This document shows positions 1 to 11,859 of a DNA stretch of 64,000 nucleotides, piece after piece. A program made the position numbers and the translations under genes. Position 1 is the stretch's first letter. Every line of letters begins with the position of its first letter. The notes beneath the pieces were generated by a model. That model saw nothing but the letters and a program-made list of their open reading frames with translations. It ran no database searches and was not told the DNA's origin. Source of the stretch: Bactericera cockerelli (Eukaryota > Arthropoda > Insecta > Hemiptera > Triozidae); NCBI GenBank assembly GCA_024516035.1, contig CM044959.1, positions 10,049,665-10,113,664 on the forward strand, read 5' to 3'.

Positions 1-40
1 TATGAGAACAATACAAGTTTAATATTGATGCACACTTCAC

Positions 41-3000
41 TTACTTGCTGACTTTCCTGGTTCTTGAGTCAGAGCGAGAACGAGATCTGGAGCGCTTGCG
101 AGCCTTAGCAGGAGATGGACTGCGAGACACGGACTTAGCCTTGGATTTGGACTTGCGAGGAGAGCTGTTGAAAAGGTGGAAATCATTGTCATTGCTGTGT
201 CTACAAGACTACCAAAATTTACAACAAAAAAAGACCATTTCTGATATTTTTTTAAAAAAAAAACTAAATAGTAAAAAATCTAAGAGAAAAGTGAGAGTTG
301 ATAAAATCCTGGTCATATCATGCAAAACATGGATTTATGTGTAATAATTTTGAGGGAAGGGCTTAAAAGGAAATGTGAACAAGAAAATCCTAGTTCAAGT
401 AATTAAGAGATATAATACAGCGCAATTCATAAATTTTATATCGGTAGTATCTTATATCCAGATATGTGTTTAACATTCATACATAATTATATTATTGAAG
501 AACATGGTAATGAATCGTACATAATAGCTACACCAACAATGCTCACTCAGCCTTTCTATATTGATGATATAAGGTGAATAAGTGTTTTTACTATATGACT
601 TTTTCCTTTTTACCTCTTACAATTAAAATAAAGGAAAATTACCTCTTAATAAGAGAAAAAATTTCCAATCCCTTTCATCATAGGGTGGCGTCATCGTGAA
701 CGATGGTAGCGAGACAGTGGAGGAATGACTCAGCACTTCTACCACTGTCTTTACAACGATGCTAATAATTGACAAGGTCCCCCAGAACCAAGCCAATGCT
801 GGTCTACTCCCTGTTTATAGTCCCCCAGCCAGACTGCTGGGCTACTCCCTGTTTATAGTCCCCCAGCCAGACTGCTAGGCTACTTCCTGTTTATAGTCCC
901 CCAGCCAGACTGCTGGTCTACTTCCTGTTTATAGTCCCCCGGCCAGACTGCTGGGCTACTCCCTGTTTATAGTCCCCCAGCCAGACTGCTTTAGCCCCAG
1001 CCAATCCCTTTAGTTCTCTTATATCCAGATATGTGTTTATCATTGAAAATTAAATAATAAGCAAAAAAAAATATATACATGTACATGGGTCAGATCATAT
1101 TTTCGCTGAGATAATAATATTATTGTCCCTACAAAATTCAATTGTTTGTTGACAGTGAAGGTGGGGAAACAAGAGTCCGTGTGTGCTCACTCACCAAGAC
1201 TTGGATTCTATGTGTGCTCACTCACCCAGACTTGGAGTCCGTGTGTGCTCACTCACCCAGACTTGGAGTCCGTGTGTGCTCACTCACCCAGACTTGGAGT
1301 CCGTGTGTGCTCACTCACCCAGACTTGGAGTCCGTGTGTGCTCACTCACCCAGACTTGGAGTCCGTGTGTGCTCACTCACCCAGACTTGGAGTCCGTGTG
1401 TGCTCACTCACCCAGACTTGGAGTCCGTGTGTGCTCACTCACCCAGACTTGGAGTCCGTGTGTGCTCACTCACCCAGACTTGGAGTCCGTGTGTGCTCAC
1501 TCACCCAGACTTGGAGTCCGTGTGTGCTCACTCACCCAGACTTGGAGTCCGTGTGTGCTCACTCACCCAGACTTGGAGTCCGTGTGTGCTCACTCACCCA
1601 GACTTGGAGTCCGTGTGTGCTCACTCACCCAGACTTGGAGTCCGTGTGTGCTCACTCACCCAGACTTGGAGTCCGTGTGTGCTCACTCACCCAGACTTGG
1701 AGTCCGTGTGTGCTCACTCACCCAGACTTGGAGTCCGTGTGTGCTCACTCACCCAGACTTGGAGTCCGTGTGTGCTCACTCACCCAGACTTGGAGTCCGT
1801 GTGTGCTCACTCACCCAGACTTGGAGTCTGTGTGTGCTCACTCACCCAGACTTGGAGTCCGTGTGTGCTCACTCACCCAGACTTGGAGTCTGTGTGTGCT
1901 CACTCAACCAGACTTGGAGTCTGTGTGTGCTCAATCACCCAGACTTGGAGTCTGTGTGTGCTCACTCACCCAGACTTGGAGTCCGTGTGTGCTCACTCAC
2001 CCAGACTTGGAGTCCGTGTGTGCTCACTCACCCAGACTTGGAGCGGGGGCTGCGGCTCTTGCTGCTGCGGGAGCGGGACCTACTCTTGCTGCGGGAGGAG
2101 GAGCGGGAACGGGACCTGCCCCGCCCACTTCCACCACGGGGTTTGTCCTCGATCAGTTTGATGCGCCGCCCATTGAGCTTGGCGTTGTCCAACTTGTCCA
2201 GTGCCTTCTTCATGTCCGAAGCAGTTTCAAATTCAACCACACTGCGGAGAGACCATAATTCATTACTTTCATTATTTCCCTAAAAGTACACATAGTACTA
2301 AGAGGGAAATTTATAAATATTTAAATGTTGTAGATAAATAATAAAATTCATTATTATTATTTATTATCTTCTTTAAAGCCAGGTGTGCTCTTTTTTTTAA
2401 ATGTGTTTAAATGTTCAAGTAAATATTATTTGCATGTACAACAAATATTTCTATCCTCTTTAGACAGGTAATTTTTTATAATGTGTTTAAAGCAAAATGT
2501 GAACAAATACAATTCTGTAGAGGAAAAACTAAATTCCCTTATCAATACTATCTCGCTGGACAGCCATTGAAACAAGTCTCTGAAAAAAAAGATCTAGGCG
2601 TAATATTTCAATCCAACGGACAATTCAACACACATATACAAACAACCATAAGCAACTGCTTTAAACGACTAGGACTATTAAAAAGAAACTCATCTCAAAT
2701 ACAAGACATAGATACCATTTTATTGCTCTACACCTCATTAGTCCGTTCAAAATTAGAATACTGTGCAATCATTTGGGGCCCCCAAACAAAAACATGGTCC
2801 AAAGAAATTGAAAAAGTCCAAAAAAGATTTGCACAGCATCTATTTTTCATGGAAAACAAATTTTACCCTACCTACCCTGAAGGAATCGCATATAAAGATT
2901 TAATTGAGCAACTTAACATTCAAACATTAGAAGAAAGAAGAGAAGGACAAAGAATAATATACCTACATAAACTATTCAATAATAAGATTGACTGTCCTGA

Positions 3001-6000
3001 ACTACTCTCCATGATAAACATTAAAGTCCCAGATACAAGATTAAGGAATAATGACTTCAAATTGTTTGAAAATCCCAATCACATTAAATATACCTCATCA
3101 TTACATACAATCTTGGAAACATTCAATGAAAAATACGAAATACTAGATATAGATATGCCTTATGACAAACTTCTGAAAGTTATAGGTAGATAAATAAAAA
3201 CCTGAATCAAACACAGGAAATTAGTTCATTTACACTGTTCACTTTAATAGTATAGTAGTAGTAGCATCTTAGAATAGTGTATTAAAATAATATAAAATTG
3301 TATCTCGATGTTTTTCTCTTATGTAATGTAAACTATCCTCAATTTGAGAATATTATTATCTAATAAATAAATAAATGTTCAAGTAAATATTATTTGCACG
3401 TACAACAAAATATTTCTATCCTCTTTAAAGACAGGTAATTTTTTTTAAATGTGTTTAATGTTCAAGTAAATAATATTTGCACATACAACAAAATATTTCT
3501 ATCTTCTTTAAAGACAGGTGTGCTCTTTTTTTAAAATGTGTTTAATGTTCAAGTAAATATTATTTGCACGTACAACAAAATATTTCTATCCTCTTTAAAG
3601 ACAGGTAATTTTTTTTAAATGTGTTTAATGTTCAAGTAAATAATATTTGCACATACAACAAAATATTTCTATCCTCTTTTAAGACAGGTCTGCTCTTTTT
3701 TTAAAATGTGTTTAATGTTCAAGTGAATATTATTTGCACATACAACAAAATATTTCTATCTTCTTTAAAGACAAGTGTGCTCTTTTTTTTAAATGTGTTT
3801 AATGTTGAAGTAAATATTATTTGCACCTACAATAAAATATTTCTATCCTCTTTAAAGGCAGGTATGCTCTTTTTAATTTCCTTATCCTATAGTAAGGAAA
3901 GTAATTTTTAAATGTGTTTAATGTTCAAGTGAATAATTATAGACATACATTCTATGTACTACTTGCAACAATTCTATGTACTCACCCTTCATTGCGATGT
4001 TGCTTGTGAGCATCGGCATAACACACTTCACCCACTTGTCTCATGAAGTCTTTCAGATCCTGTGAAACAAAACACGACAAGAAAACAAATGAGTCAACCA
4101 TTTTCACCATAATGTCAGCTAGGAAAATAATGAAACATGTATAACTACAGGGATTGGATTAAAGTAAGTGCCCTAAGCATTCTGTTGAGATGTTTGTTTG
4201 TTTTTGTATTTCTAATTTTATGAAAAACTTGGATGAAAAAAGGTGACAGGCATCCTGTTAATATGTCTCTCTTTACTATGTTTTTTTTTAATTTGAACTT
4301 TTAAGTTATTGTTTGTGTATGTTATTTTTCTTCTTCTTCTTCTTTTTCTTCTAATAGTTTACAAAACTGCCAGACTGATAGATTGAGTGTACTTCCTAGT
4401 ATGATGGTTACTTCCAAAGCTGACATTCATGATTTTGATTGAACTCGAACTGGTGCATGACAGCTATTTAGAAATGATGTCTACAGATGAAGTCTTCTCT
4501 TCTACTTGGCAATTCACAGCAGGGATCTGTAGTTAATATGCAGTAAACCAACAGAAAATTCTAGCTTGCATTGGTTCTGGTGGTAAGTTGAGTTGTCTTG
4601 TGTACATTCAAGAGGTAAGTTGGTTCCATAATATTATTTGCAAAACTTTGATTCTTGAGCACAGCAACTTCACAGTTCACTGATTTCACACTTTGTTGTG
4701 AACATTTTTCCAATGAAAATATCTTGCTTGGCAGGCTCCAATGAAACAAGGACTGAACACAAATTGTTCATTGTTATATTGAAGACAGGTTTGTGAAAGC
4801 ATCTTTGTTGATACAGCAACATTCACGATGATGGACAGGCTTGGAGGAGGATTGGTTGAATCCAGCTGTACATTGAAGGCTTTTTTAGAAAATTAATTTT
4901 GTCAAAGCAAAAATATCATGTTTACTTTTAATTTTGAAAGTCAACTAATGTTAACTGCTCCCCCATGATTTGTCCAAAGTAATATTCTAATAAACAAAAA
5001 TATCTACGGAATGTTTGGGAATTTCAGATTGAAATTTCCTAATCAAAACACAAAAGAATGTTAGTAAATAGCCATGCACTGGCTAGGGTTTCAATTACCT
5101 GGTCACTTGGGACTCTTTCATCATTCAGGCACAGGCGACCACAGGGACCTTAGAGAGAGTGCCTCAATGCATGAGAGAATATGGGATGCAAGCAAGAGAG
5201 AGGTAGAACTAAACCAAGTGAGGCTGTATGAGAGTTGAGTCTCCCTCCCTTGGCTAGAGATTGACTTGATCTTCACTGTCCATGTGTGACTCGGACCTGA
5301 GTGATTTGAACACCTTTGCCTATCCTAAATACTTCTTCAATATTCTGAATAAAAATTTCAAAACTAAATTCTCACAATTGTAGCACACCAAATTTTCGAA
5401 ACTGAATCTTAAACCACCAATTTAACTTTACAATTTTTTTTTTTTTTTTTTTTAATCAAAACCCAATCTACAAGTAATAATTAAAGTCACAAAGCTACCT
5501 TAAGCTTACAGCATCAATAGTTTTCAATGAAAACTGTTATTTAGGATTTTCTCAATGAATTTATGACACTAATAAACAATGTCTGATCAACCCCTAACAG
5601 AATTTACCCTCATAGATATATCTGACTGCCCATCAAATTTAATTACTCCTACATATTTAAAAAATGTAAGTAGTCACTGTGGCAGAGCGAGTTAGCGCGC
5701 TAGGCATTGCACACATGGTGACCTGGGTTCGATTCCCAGCGGGGGAGGATTTTTTCTGCTCTGTACTTGGATGTTCGGGGTCCACTCATACCTCGTGAGG
5801 AAAAATGAGTAGTTACTTGTATGAGTAACGACCAGTGGCGGCATTACCAGAGTAAAAAGAAATTAATGTAATAGAATAATTCGAAATGTAAAGGAGGCTC
5901 TTAGTAATGCTGCGCTACCCACAAAAATTGTGAAGAGGCCTTGTGCTTCACCACAAAGAAATTCGTACATATTTAAAAAATGTAAATAACATGGTTCACA

Positions 6001-8490
6001 AAAAATACATATTCATAATAATTATGCAGCAAACAATCATATTTTCAAACACATACAAATCATCAAAATACATTTCATACATCACTCTCAGAATATTTTA
6101 TAGGTACATCACTTACAAAAAATTACAAATACATATCAAAAATCAATCATATTATATGATTTCCAATCAAAACGGAACAATTGTCAGAGTACATAAGTGT
6201 AAAATTCAAACAGTTTAGAACATGAAAACAAAATTGGGCTGTTTTCAGAACTTTTTCCATCAAACTTTTCCAGGGTTATAAGTATAATCTTCTCTATACA
6301 TCATTCTTTTATTTCTTGTTTGAATTCTAATTATTCATTTGCTGTTTGGCTAATGTGACCAGAACAGACAATTTTTGACAAACATATTGATAGGTCCAAA
6401 GAATCCAGTGTTATAAAAATATAGATGTACATCATATTTTTTGTCAAGTCATGTGACCAATTTCACTGTCCTGTTAGTGGCTACTAACAGAGCAGACAGG
6501 AAAACCACTGAGACATTTCTTGTTTTTTTTCACGTCATGATGTTATATTCTCTTAATCTGTCTATTGGAAGAAATCAGACCATTATCCATGGGAATTCTT
6601 CTTGAGCTTTTATGATACTGAATGATGTGTTTTATTGATGTGATTGTAAATGTGGAACCATTTCAAGATGCTTTTCAGTAAAGCTAAATATTACTTTTGT
6701 TTTTCATAGCACATTTATCAATTGGAGCTAGCATTTACTCCAATCCATTAAACTCCAGTAAGCAGCAAGGTCTGCTACTTCCACTTCTATAGAACATCTC
6801 CATCTCCTGAATGTTTGTTTTGCTTCAATGTATGCACAATGAAACAGGTTGTAATATTCTGTATCAGTTGAAACCTAGAACATCCACCACTGCATCTAAC
6901 AGTTAGATTCTCCTTGATTCAAGTGAGTTGACCACACTTTGATTGAGACTAGCATGACCGAGTGCATGTGGTTGAGAGACAAGCATCACTCAGGATTGAA
7001 CTAAGGACCCATTGACTGTCAGTCACATGAAAGCTGTCACTAGGGAGGGAGAGGGGAGAAGACTGAGAGCCAGACTGGTGTCCTGCATAATGTAAGCAAG
7101 GCATAAAAACAATTAGTTCACATGTGAGCTCAACAACAGGTGCTCCTGTCTCATGTAACAAAACAAGCACCTAAAGTGAAGTCAACACAAGATAGGTTTA
7201 CCTGCCAGCTAACACCACTGGAGAGGTTCTCTACGATGAGACGATGATCTGATCTTGTTGGAGGTCCATACCTGTCATCACGGCTGAAACAAATGATCAA
7301 ACAGATAGTGTTCATAACAATATTAATTATTTCTAGGACATGGTACATAAATCATAATGGTATTGAACTAACACTTCAAACCTGAATCATAATGTAAAAC
7401 TCTTCTCTCATTGTATCAGACAACTTTGAGGGAGCCATACTACATGATGTGTAAGCTACAAAACAGAACTCAAGCATGTACAGGAGCTACTGTTTCATGG
7501 TAACAAAATGAAAAAAGGTAGGAAGCACTCATCTTAAAGAAAAATGACCCATTAATACAGGTGGAATCAATAAAGATGCTGTATTGAACAATGAATATTT
7601 CTTTAGCACTGACATCCTACATGAAGCACCATTTATATACTAGGTACCATTTGTTAAAGTAGACAAAAGTGAACTTACTCTCTTCCCCAGCCACGGCGAG
7701 GGGGTGGGGGTCTGTCACCATAGCCTCTACGACCTCCCTGGCTTCTATCAATGCCTTTGGCTATTTCCACAGTTACTCTCTCCCCAAGAAGAGTTTTTCC
7801 ATTTAATTCATAGACAGCATCATCTGCATCACGGTAATCTTCGAATTCCTGAAAATGGTTTAACATTAATACAACTCCAATTAAATGGTCAGAAACAGAT
7901 GAATTGTGTTAGCATATTTTATTATAACCTCATCATTGGAATCATTTGGCTCTTAACAATAAGTAAAGAGATAAAGAGTCTGAAAGAGGAATAATAAAAC
8001 AAATCTAAGCATCACCAATTGGGAGCTTAATTGTATCTGATGGTAGCTAAAGAATATCTCAATGACAGACATTATTAAATTATTTTCTTTCCAATTTTTT
8101 TGAGAGATCAAATATTTAAACTAATAACAGACAAAAACAATGTTTGGGTCTTATTGAGGATTGTCTCCTAGGTATCTTTTTGTCCTAGGTCTGATATATT
8201 TTATTTTTTTAATGTAAATAGAACATTATATAAAATTTATTAAATCTTAGTCGACTAGTGAAGGACACGGTGATAATGCACAAGGACAGTAGAGGAAGGA
8301 GAGGACTGCATTTTGACAAATAATTGAGTACATGCACAGAACTTTGTTGGATAAAAATACTTACAACAAAGCCAAAGCCATTTTTGAGATTGACTTCTCG
8401 TACACGCCCATAACCTTTGACAAACTTTTCAAGGTCTCTTTCTCTTACTCCATAGGGTAACCCACCAATGTAAACTTTTGCACCCACCAT
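41..8490 (-). CDS. Two-RRM SR splicing factor (B52 / SRSF4-6 type), six coding exons
   Basis: Exons in transcript order are 8490-8365, 7848-7679, 7283-7202, 4059-3986, 2241-2032 and 164-41; phases agree at every junction and all introns are GT-AG. The product is about 261 residues. RRM1 (residues ~4-70) has RNP2 KVYIGG and RNP1-like NGFGFVEF. A Gly/Pro/Arg linker follows. RRM2 (~99-170) carries the [11 protein letters not shown] signature of SR-protein pseudo-RRMs. An Arg-Ser tail starts near residue 181 and crosses the exon 5/6 junction. The family acts in the nucleus: the RRMs bind exonic enhancers and the RS domain recruits U1 and U2AF components. The ATG at 8490 is chosen because RRM1 starts just after it. 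The TAA at 41-43 lies inside a good donor (GTAAGT, 44-39), so the gene may continue beyond the left edge; the RS tail is short for a B52-type protein. Family assignment is confident, the exact orthologue less so. Confidence 0.9.
676..1000 (-). mobile_element. V-family VNTR retroposon copy V1, with 11-bp target duplication
   Basis: A direct repeat CCAATCCCTTT flanks it at 665-675 and 1001-1011. On the minus strand it reads a ~37-bp VNTR (core AGTAGACCAGCAGTCTGGC) repeated about 5 times, then a unique 3' module ending GCCACCCTATGATG. The same modules occur at 37784-43605, 44610-45340 and 48655-48830. It lies in intron 5 of the SR gene. Confidence 0.75.
1175..2042 (-). repeat. 28 x 31-bp array, each unit containing the SR exon-5 end and 5' splice site
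   Basis: There are exactly 28 units of 31 bp without length change (868 bp), with a few substitutions near both ends. On the gene strand each unit is 11 nt matching the end of exon 5 (TCCAAGTCTGG) plus 20 nt starting GTGAGTGAGC, that is a donor site. The first unit in transcript order is the real exon 5/intron 5 junction at 2032/2031. Nearly every unit keeps GTGAGT; one near 1905 has lost it. Because 31 is not a multiple of 3 and the plus strand has no stop, all three plus frames are open for over 1 kb; those frames are artefacts. Confidence 0.95.
2400..3945. repeat. ~85-bp minisatellite in SR intron 4, split by a retroelement
   Basis: Units begin TGTTCAAGTAAATATTATTT and recur at about 2413, 3376, 3460, 3547, 3630, 3717, 3803 and (partial) 3921, spaced 83-87 bp. 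Between the first and second unit sits the reverse transcriptase fragment at ~2485-3375. Two subtypes alternate: one has AGGTAATTTTTTTT, the other AGGTGTGCTCTTTTT. Confidence 0.85.
2483..3193 (+). mobile_element. 5'-truncated non-LTR retrotransposon, RT C-terminal part
   Basis: An open frame of ~236 codons matches the C-terminal region of Jockey/CR1-type reverse transcriptases: KDLGVIF followed by about 60 residues to [18 protein letters not shown], then a basic stretch [14 protein letters not shown]. The RT catalytic motifs and the endonuclease are missing, so only the 3' end was copied or kept. The 3' end is a (TAAA)n tail at about 3361-3375. The insertion splits a minisatellite unit; I see no clear target duplication. 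The frame itself is unbroken, which suggests a recent insertion. Confidence 0.8.
4062..7201. other. SR intron 3, long and mostly featureless apart from one SINE
   Basis: I see no coding signal. The only clear element is the family A SINE at 5670-5965. Short pyrimidine and A/T runs occur at 4329-4352 and 5428-5454. SR genes often carry conserved poison exons in a long intron of this kind, but I could not identify one by eye. Confidence 0.5.
5670..5965 (+). mobile_element. Full-length tRNA-derived SINE, family A, with perfect 20-bp target duplication
   Basis: TACATATTTAAAAAATGTAA flanks the element at 5650-5669 and 5966-5985. The head is tRNA-like: box-A-like GCGAGTTAGCGCGC and box B GGTTCGATTCC at ~5727-5737. 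The body contains TCCACTCATACCTCGTGAGG and the tail ends near TTGTGCTTCACCACA. It is the reference copy for family A here. Confidence 0.9.
7425..7545 (+). mobile_element. Degraded family I SINE tail
   Basis: It resembles the family I 3' body (AGCTACTGTTTCATGGTAAC, then CACTCATCTTAAA), as in the better copies at 46195-46400 and 57780-57970. It is old and 5' truncated, and lies in SR intron 2. Confidence 0.5.
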
Positions 8491-10740
8491 TCTTAAGGAG
8501 TTGAAGTACAAAGCAACAACCTTAGGGAATGAACTTGAATGGATCTCTAAACAAGAGCTGCAATAACAGAATAATTAAAACATAGGATTTTGATTATTTG
8601 CCAGCTTTTTGATACCTACAATTACCAGCAGAATTCCCCACCCACTTGCTGTTTTTCTCAAGTCTATGTAATCCCTAGACAAAGAGCAAAATTCATAGTC
8701 ATCTACAAGTACAAATTTTTCTTCAGAAAAAATACTTGAGTTGATTTTTTTTTTTTTTGTTATATTTTTTTTTATTTTATTTGTTAAAAAATAAATATTA
8801 TTCTTCTTCTTCTAGTGTGTTCTACAAAGAATCTTGAGTAAAATTTTCACTTCAGGAAAAATCTGGCCTGTGTCAATACTCAATGGCACATAGCATACAC
8901 CAGTTCGTCTTCTTTTACTTTAGGATGGTTGACCATAAATAAACTGAACCCTTGTGATGCTGGAGAGTAAAAGCCCCCATCTTGAATGACCTAGATGTTC
9001 CAGAGATGCTGTTCAAAATTGGAGACTTTTGGCTTGTTTATCTGTTTCAATCCATTTGAAACCACAGTTGAAAGAGATAAGGAATCCAATAATTATGCAA
9101 TTATGAATCAAAAACACAATGTTTGAAATAGGCCAGCAAGTTAGGCTGGTTAAGTGTTTGTTCCTGTTTGTTGTTTGAGATGGAAACCAATGCTTAAGTT
9201 CAAACTTGTGATTACAATATTGTCTATTCAATTTGCACTTATTATCTTCTGAGTATCTGCACTTAAAATTAGTCAGAACTGGTTCCAAACTGTTTCAGTA
9301 CCATTGTCCAAGGCTACACTATTTTTTTGTTATTTCAAAATGGGTTTTTTAATGACACTTTCAACTGCATGGTCATAGCACATCGGTGGTGATACCCTCC
9401 ATTTCAACTCACAGACCTGCTACTCACATTAACCTCACCCAGCCTGGGTTGGACCAGAATGCTAGCACCACGATAACTCTCCTCATTGCTGGACATTACT
9501 TAACTTTGATGATTATACTAGAACTAGAACTGGTACAATCAATGCACCATTGACGGCATGGAAGAGAATGCCGTAGGCATTAGCACCGCCCTTGATCAAG
9601 TTTTGTTTAATAATATCAACTCTTTTTTTTTTCTTGTAAATTGTATATACTTTATTTTGTAAATAAAACTTGATTGAATCTGTTTAATAATAATAAAATT
9701 ATCTGTAACAGGAGGTAACTCCTGATTGGCTTTTCGAGTTTTCAAGGTTATACCTATCTGGAGAGGACAGTAATACTATTTTTCTTCTCGCTTCTAAACT
9801 TCAACCCTTGAAACATTACAGAACATCATTTGGTTGGTTGGTTAGAGTCCTACAAACATTTTTACAGCGATTTTAATCAGAATAGACTGTTTTCTTCAAT
9901 ATATTAGAAATATGGATTTGCTTTTACCTCTGTATAGAATTCCAAACTGTCTTATATCTTCTACCGCCTTTTTCTTTTAACTTTCTAAATTCTGAGTATT
10001 CTGACTTTTGAGTTTGAGTTGAGTCTTATATTTAAAAAGATTTTTTTTCAATTTTCAATTACTGCAAATGCAAAAGTCTCAATAGCAAATTCCAACATTT
10101 CCAACAAAAAAATCCAAACCGAAACATAACCTCAATCTTTTCTTTGTTATTTTATTAAGGTCCATTGCTTAGTCCCGAGCTTAAAGATTCGTTAACTAAA
10201 CTTCTAATAAGCAACTGATGCGTAATTGTCAATGGAGACATTTAATTGTAAACTTAATTGGCCATTAGCAATACGACAGAGTACAAGCTTTACCATTAAA
10301 ATTCGGGGGATTAAAATTATTTCTTACTTGAGTATCGAAAAACAAAAAAAAAAATCTATACTTTAATAGAAAATGTAGGTATGTAGTAATTTTTTTTCAT
10401 AGGCTATGTTAAAAATCACCATGAAAACCATTTTATTTTTAAAAAATTAGCCACCTTGTAAATTGTAAAAAATTTAAGAGATTTTAATTTTTATAAATTA
10501 AAACGATCTTTTATTGGTAAACTTATATACATTTTGCATTAAAGCATATTATTTAATTTATTATATTAAAATTTTTATTAATTAACACTATCTAAACGAT
10601 CCTAAAATCTAATAATGGCTATTCGCTATAGGGTTAATCTGTGTACCTGTATTTAATTCACCTACAACGTTTCTACTACAAGATTTTTTTAGGGTTTTTG
10701 GATTCACTTCCTACCTACAATATTTAGGGTTTTTTTTTCA
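8491..10740. other. Intergenic, upstream of the SR gene; no gene seen
   Basis: Apart from the G fragment at 9355-9485 I see no coding exon. A 3' repeat end similar to 25400-25470 lies at 9560-9690 (GAATGCCGTAGGCATTAGCA, then a (TAA)-rich end). The SR promoter and any 5' non-coding exon should lie here, but no site can be named with confidence. Confidence 0.4.
9355..9485 (-). mobile_element. Family G (5S-SINE) body fragment
   Basis: On the minus strand it reads the G body: CAGGCTGGGTGAGGTTAATG, a GTGAGTAGCAGGT segment, then the part before the conserved 3' end. The 5S head is not clear here. Confidence 0.65.
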
Positions 10741-11010
10741 AAATTATATCGGGCATGCCCGAGGCAAACTATGCATTGTTCGCACATAGGGTCTTTTTTA
10801 TTGTACTTAACACATTCTGGGACACTTAATGTGGCAATTTCAGCAAATTGTAGGCGTCATTTTTGAGATATAGCCGGTTGATAGAAAAAAGTTTAAAAAA
10901 AAATACTCTAATTTTAAATTAAAGGCACTCCCGAGACAAACTCTTGGTACACACTGGGGCTTTTTAATGTTTTAAGCTATACCTAGGTATATCATATGCT
11001 AATTTCACAA
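10740..11010. repeat. Tandem ~180-bp repeat running into the assembly gap
   Basis: Two successive related segments begin GGCATGCCCGAGGCAAACTA (~10751) and AGGCACTCCCGAGACAAACT (~10922); each continues with a CACA..GGG(T/C)TTTTTA stretch and a statement of related A/T sequence. The second copy is cut by the run of N. Confidence 0.6.
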
Positions 11011-11110
11011 NNNNNNNNNNNNNNNNNNNNNNNNNNNNNNNNNNNNNNNNNNNNNNNNNNNNNNNNNNNNNNNNNNNNNNNNNNNNNNNNNNNNNNNNNN
11101 NNNNNNNNNN
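11011..11110. other. Assembly gap of 100 N
   Basis: Exactly 100 N, the usual placeholder for a gap of unknown length. It begins inside a tandem repeat, so true length may be much greater. Confidence 1.
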
Positions 11111-11374
11111 ATGATGGCTAATACGTATTGGTGATCGTTTCATTTGAACATTATGGTGTCATAATTGTCGTGCAATCTCATAAAATATCTGCCCGACCTT
11201 AATCTATTGATTTCTTTTTTTTTTAAACTTTATATTACCTATAAGGAACTTGTTCACTTTACACACGGTTTTCCAATAAACGTTTTTTTTTCTAGATTAA
11301 AATAAGAAAAAGAAGAAGAAAAAAAAAAAAAAAGAAAAAAAACGATTTTGGTATTCTGGAGAAAAAAATTGTTT

Positions 11375-11600
11375 GTAAAAATCGAAGTTAAGCGACATCC
11401 AGCGAGGTTAAGACTTGGATGGGTGACCATTCAAATTCTAATTCTCGTGACGCTGGCTTTTCCCGGCCCCACTCAGGCTGGGTGAGGTCAATGTGAGTAG
11501 CAGGTTTGTGAGTTTCCTGCGAATGGAGGGTAAAACCCCCGTCGTGATATGACCATGGCAGTTGAAAGCGACGTTAAACCCCACTTAAAAAAAAAAAAAA
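11375..11600 (+). mobile_element. 5S rRNA-derived SINE, family G, best head
   Basis: The head reads CGAAGTTAAGC, then GAGGTTAAGACTTGGATGGG and TGACC, the internal promoter region of eukaryotic 5S rRNA (A box and C box). The body is CTCAGGCTGGGTGAGGTCAA followed by AGTAGCAGGTTTGTGAGTTT. The 3' end is GAAAGCGACGTTAAACCCCA plus an A tract. Other copies are at 9355 (-), 13058, 23110, 31225, 53590 (-), 57530 and 59105. Confidence 0.85.
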
Positions 11601-11859
11601 AATTACTATCTCTTTCATATATTCAGTCGGAATGGGAAAATTCGTCATTCGTTTTTATTGGGCTGTTTTTTTTCTGATCGGATTCTAGGGACAAGTTTGC
11701 TGTTGAAATCTACTAATTGGTGTTATTTTTTTGACAGAGTTAAATGTGTGTGCAAAAAAAATAAATATTTAAAAAAAATTGTAGGTAGTGTAGTGTGAAC
11801 GAGCTCTCAAATGTATATATTATATATATTTTTAACCGGAAAACGAGACGTGAATTTAA

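Noticed and set aside
1175..2042. CRISPR-like look (31-bp direct repeats)
   Set aside because: Units abut without spacers, and the genome is eukaryotic.
1142..2283. Three overlapping plus-strand open frames of 339-370 codons rich in Cys, Val and Leu
   Set aside because: They exist only because the 31-bp unit lacks stops on that strand and 31 shifts the frame each time; the real gene is on the minus strand.
5670..5745. Possible tRNA genes at SINE heads (also 45894, 60188, 62008)
   Set aside because: Heads run into SINE bodies, recur as families and mostly lack pairing acceptor stems; the 62008 stem is intact, but its arms do not fit a normal anticodon arm.
11375..11470. A true 5S rRNA gene
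   Set aside because: Only ~50 nt match, the 5' third of 5S is missing and a SINE body follows.
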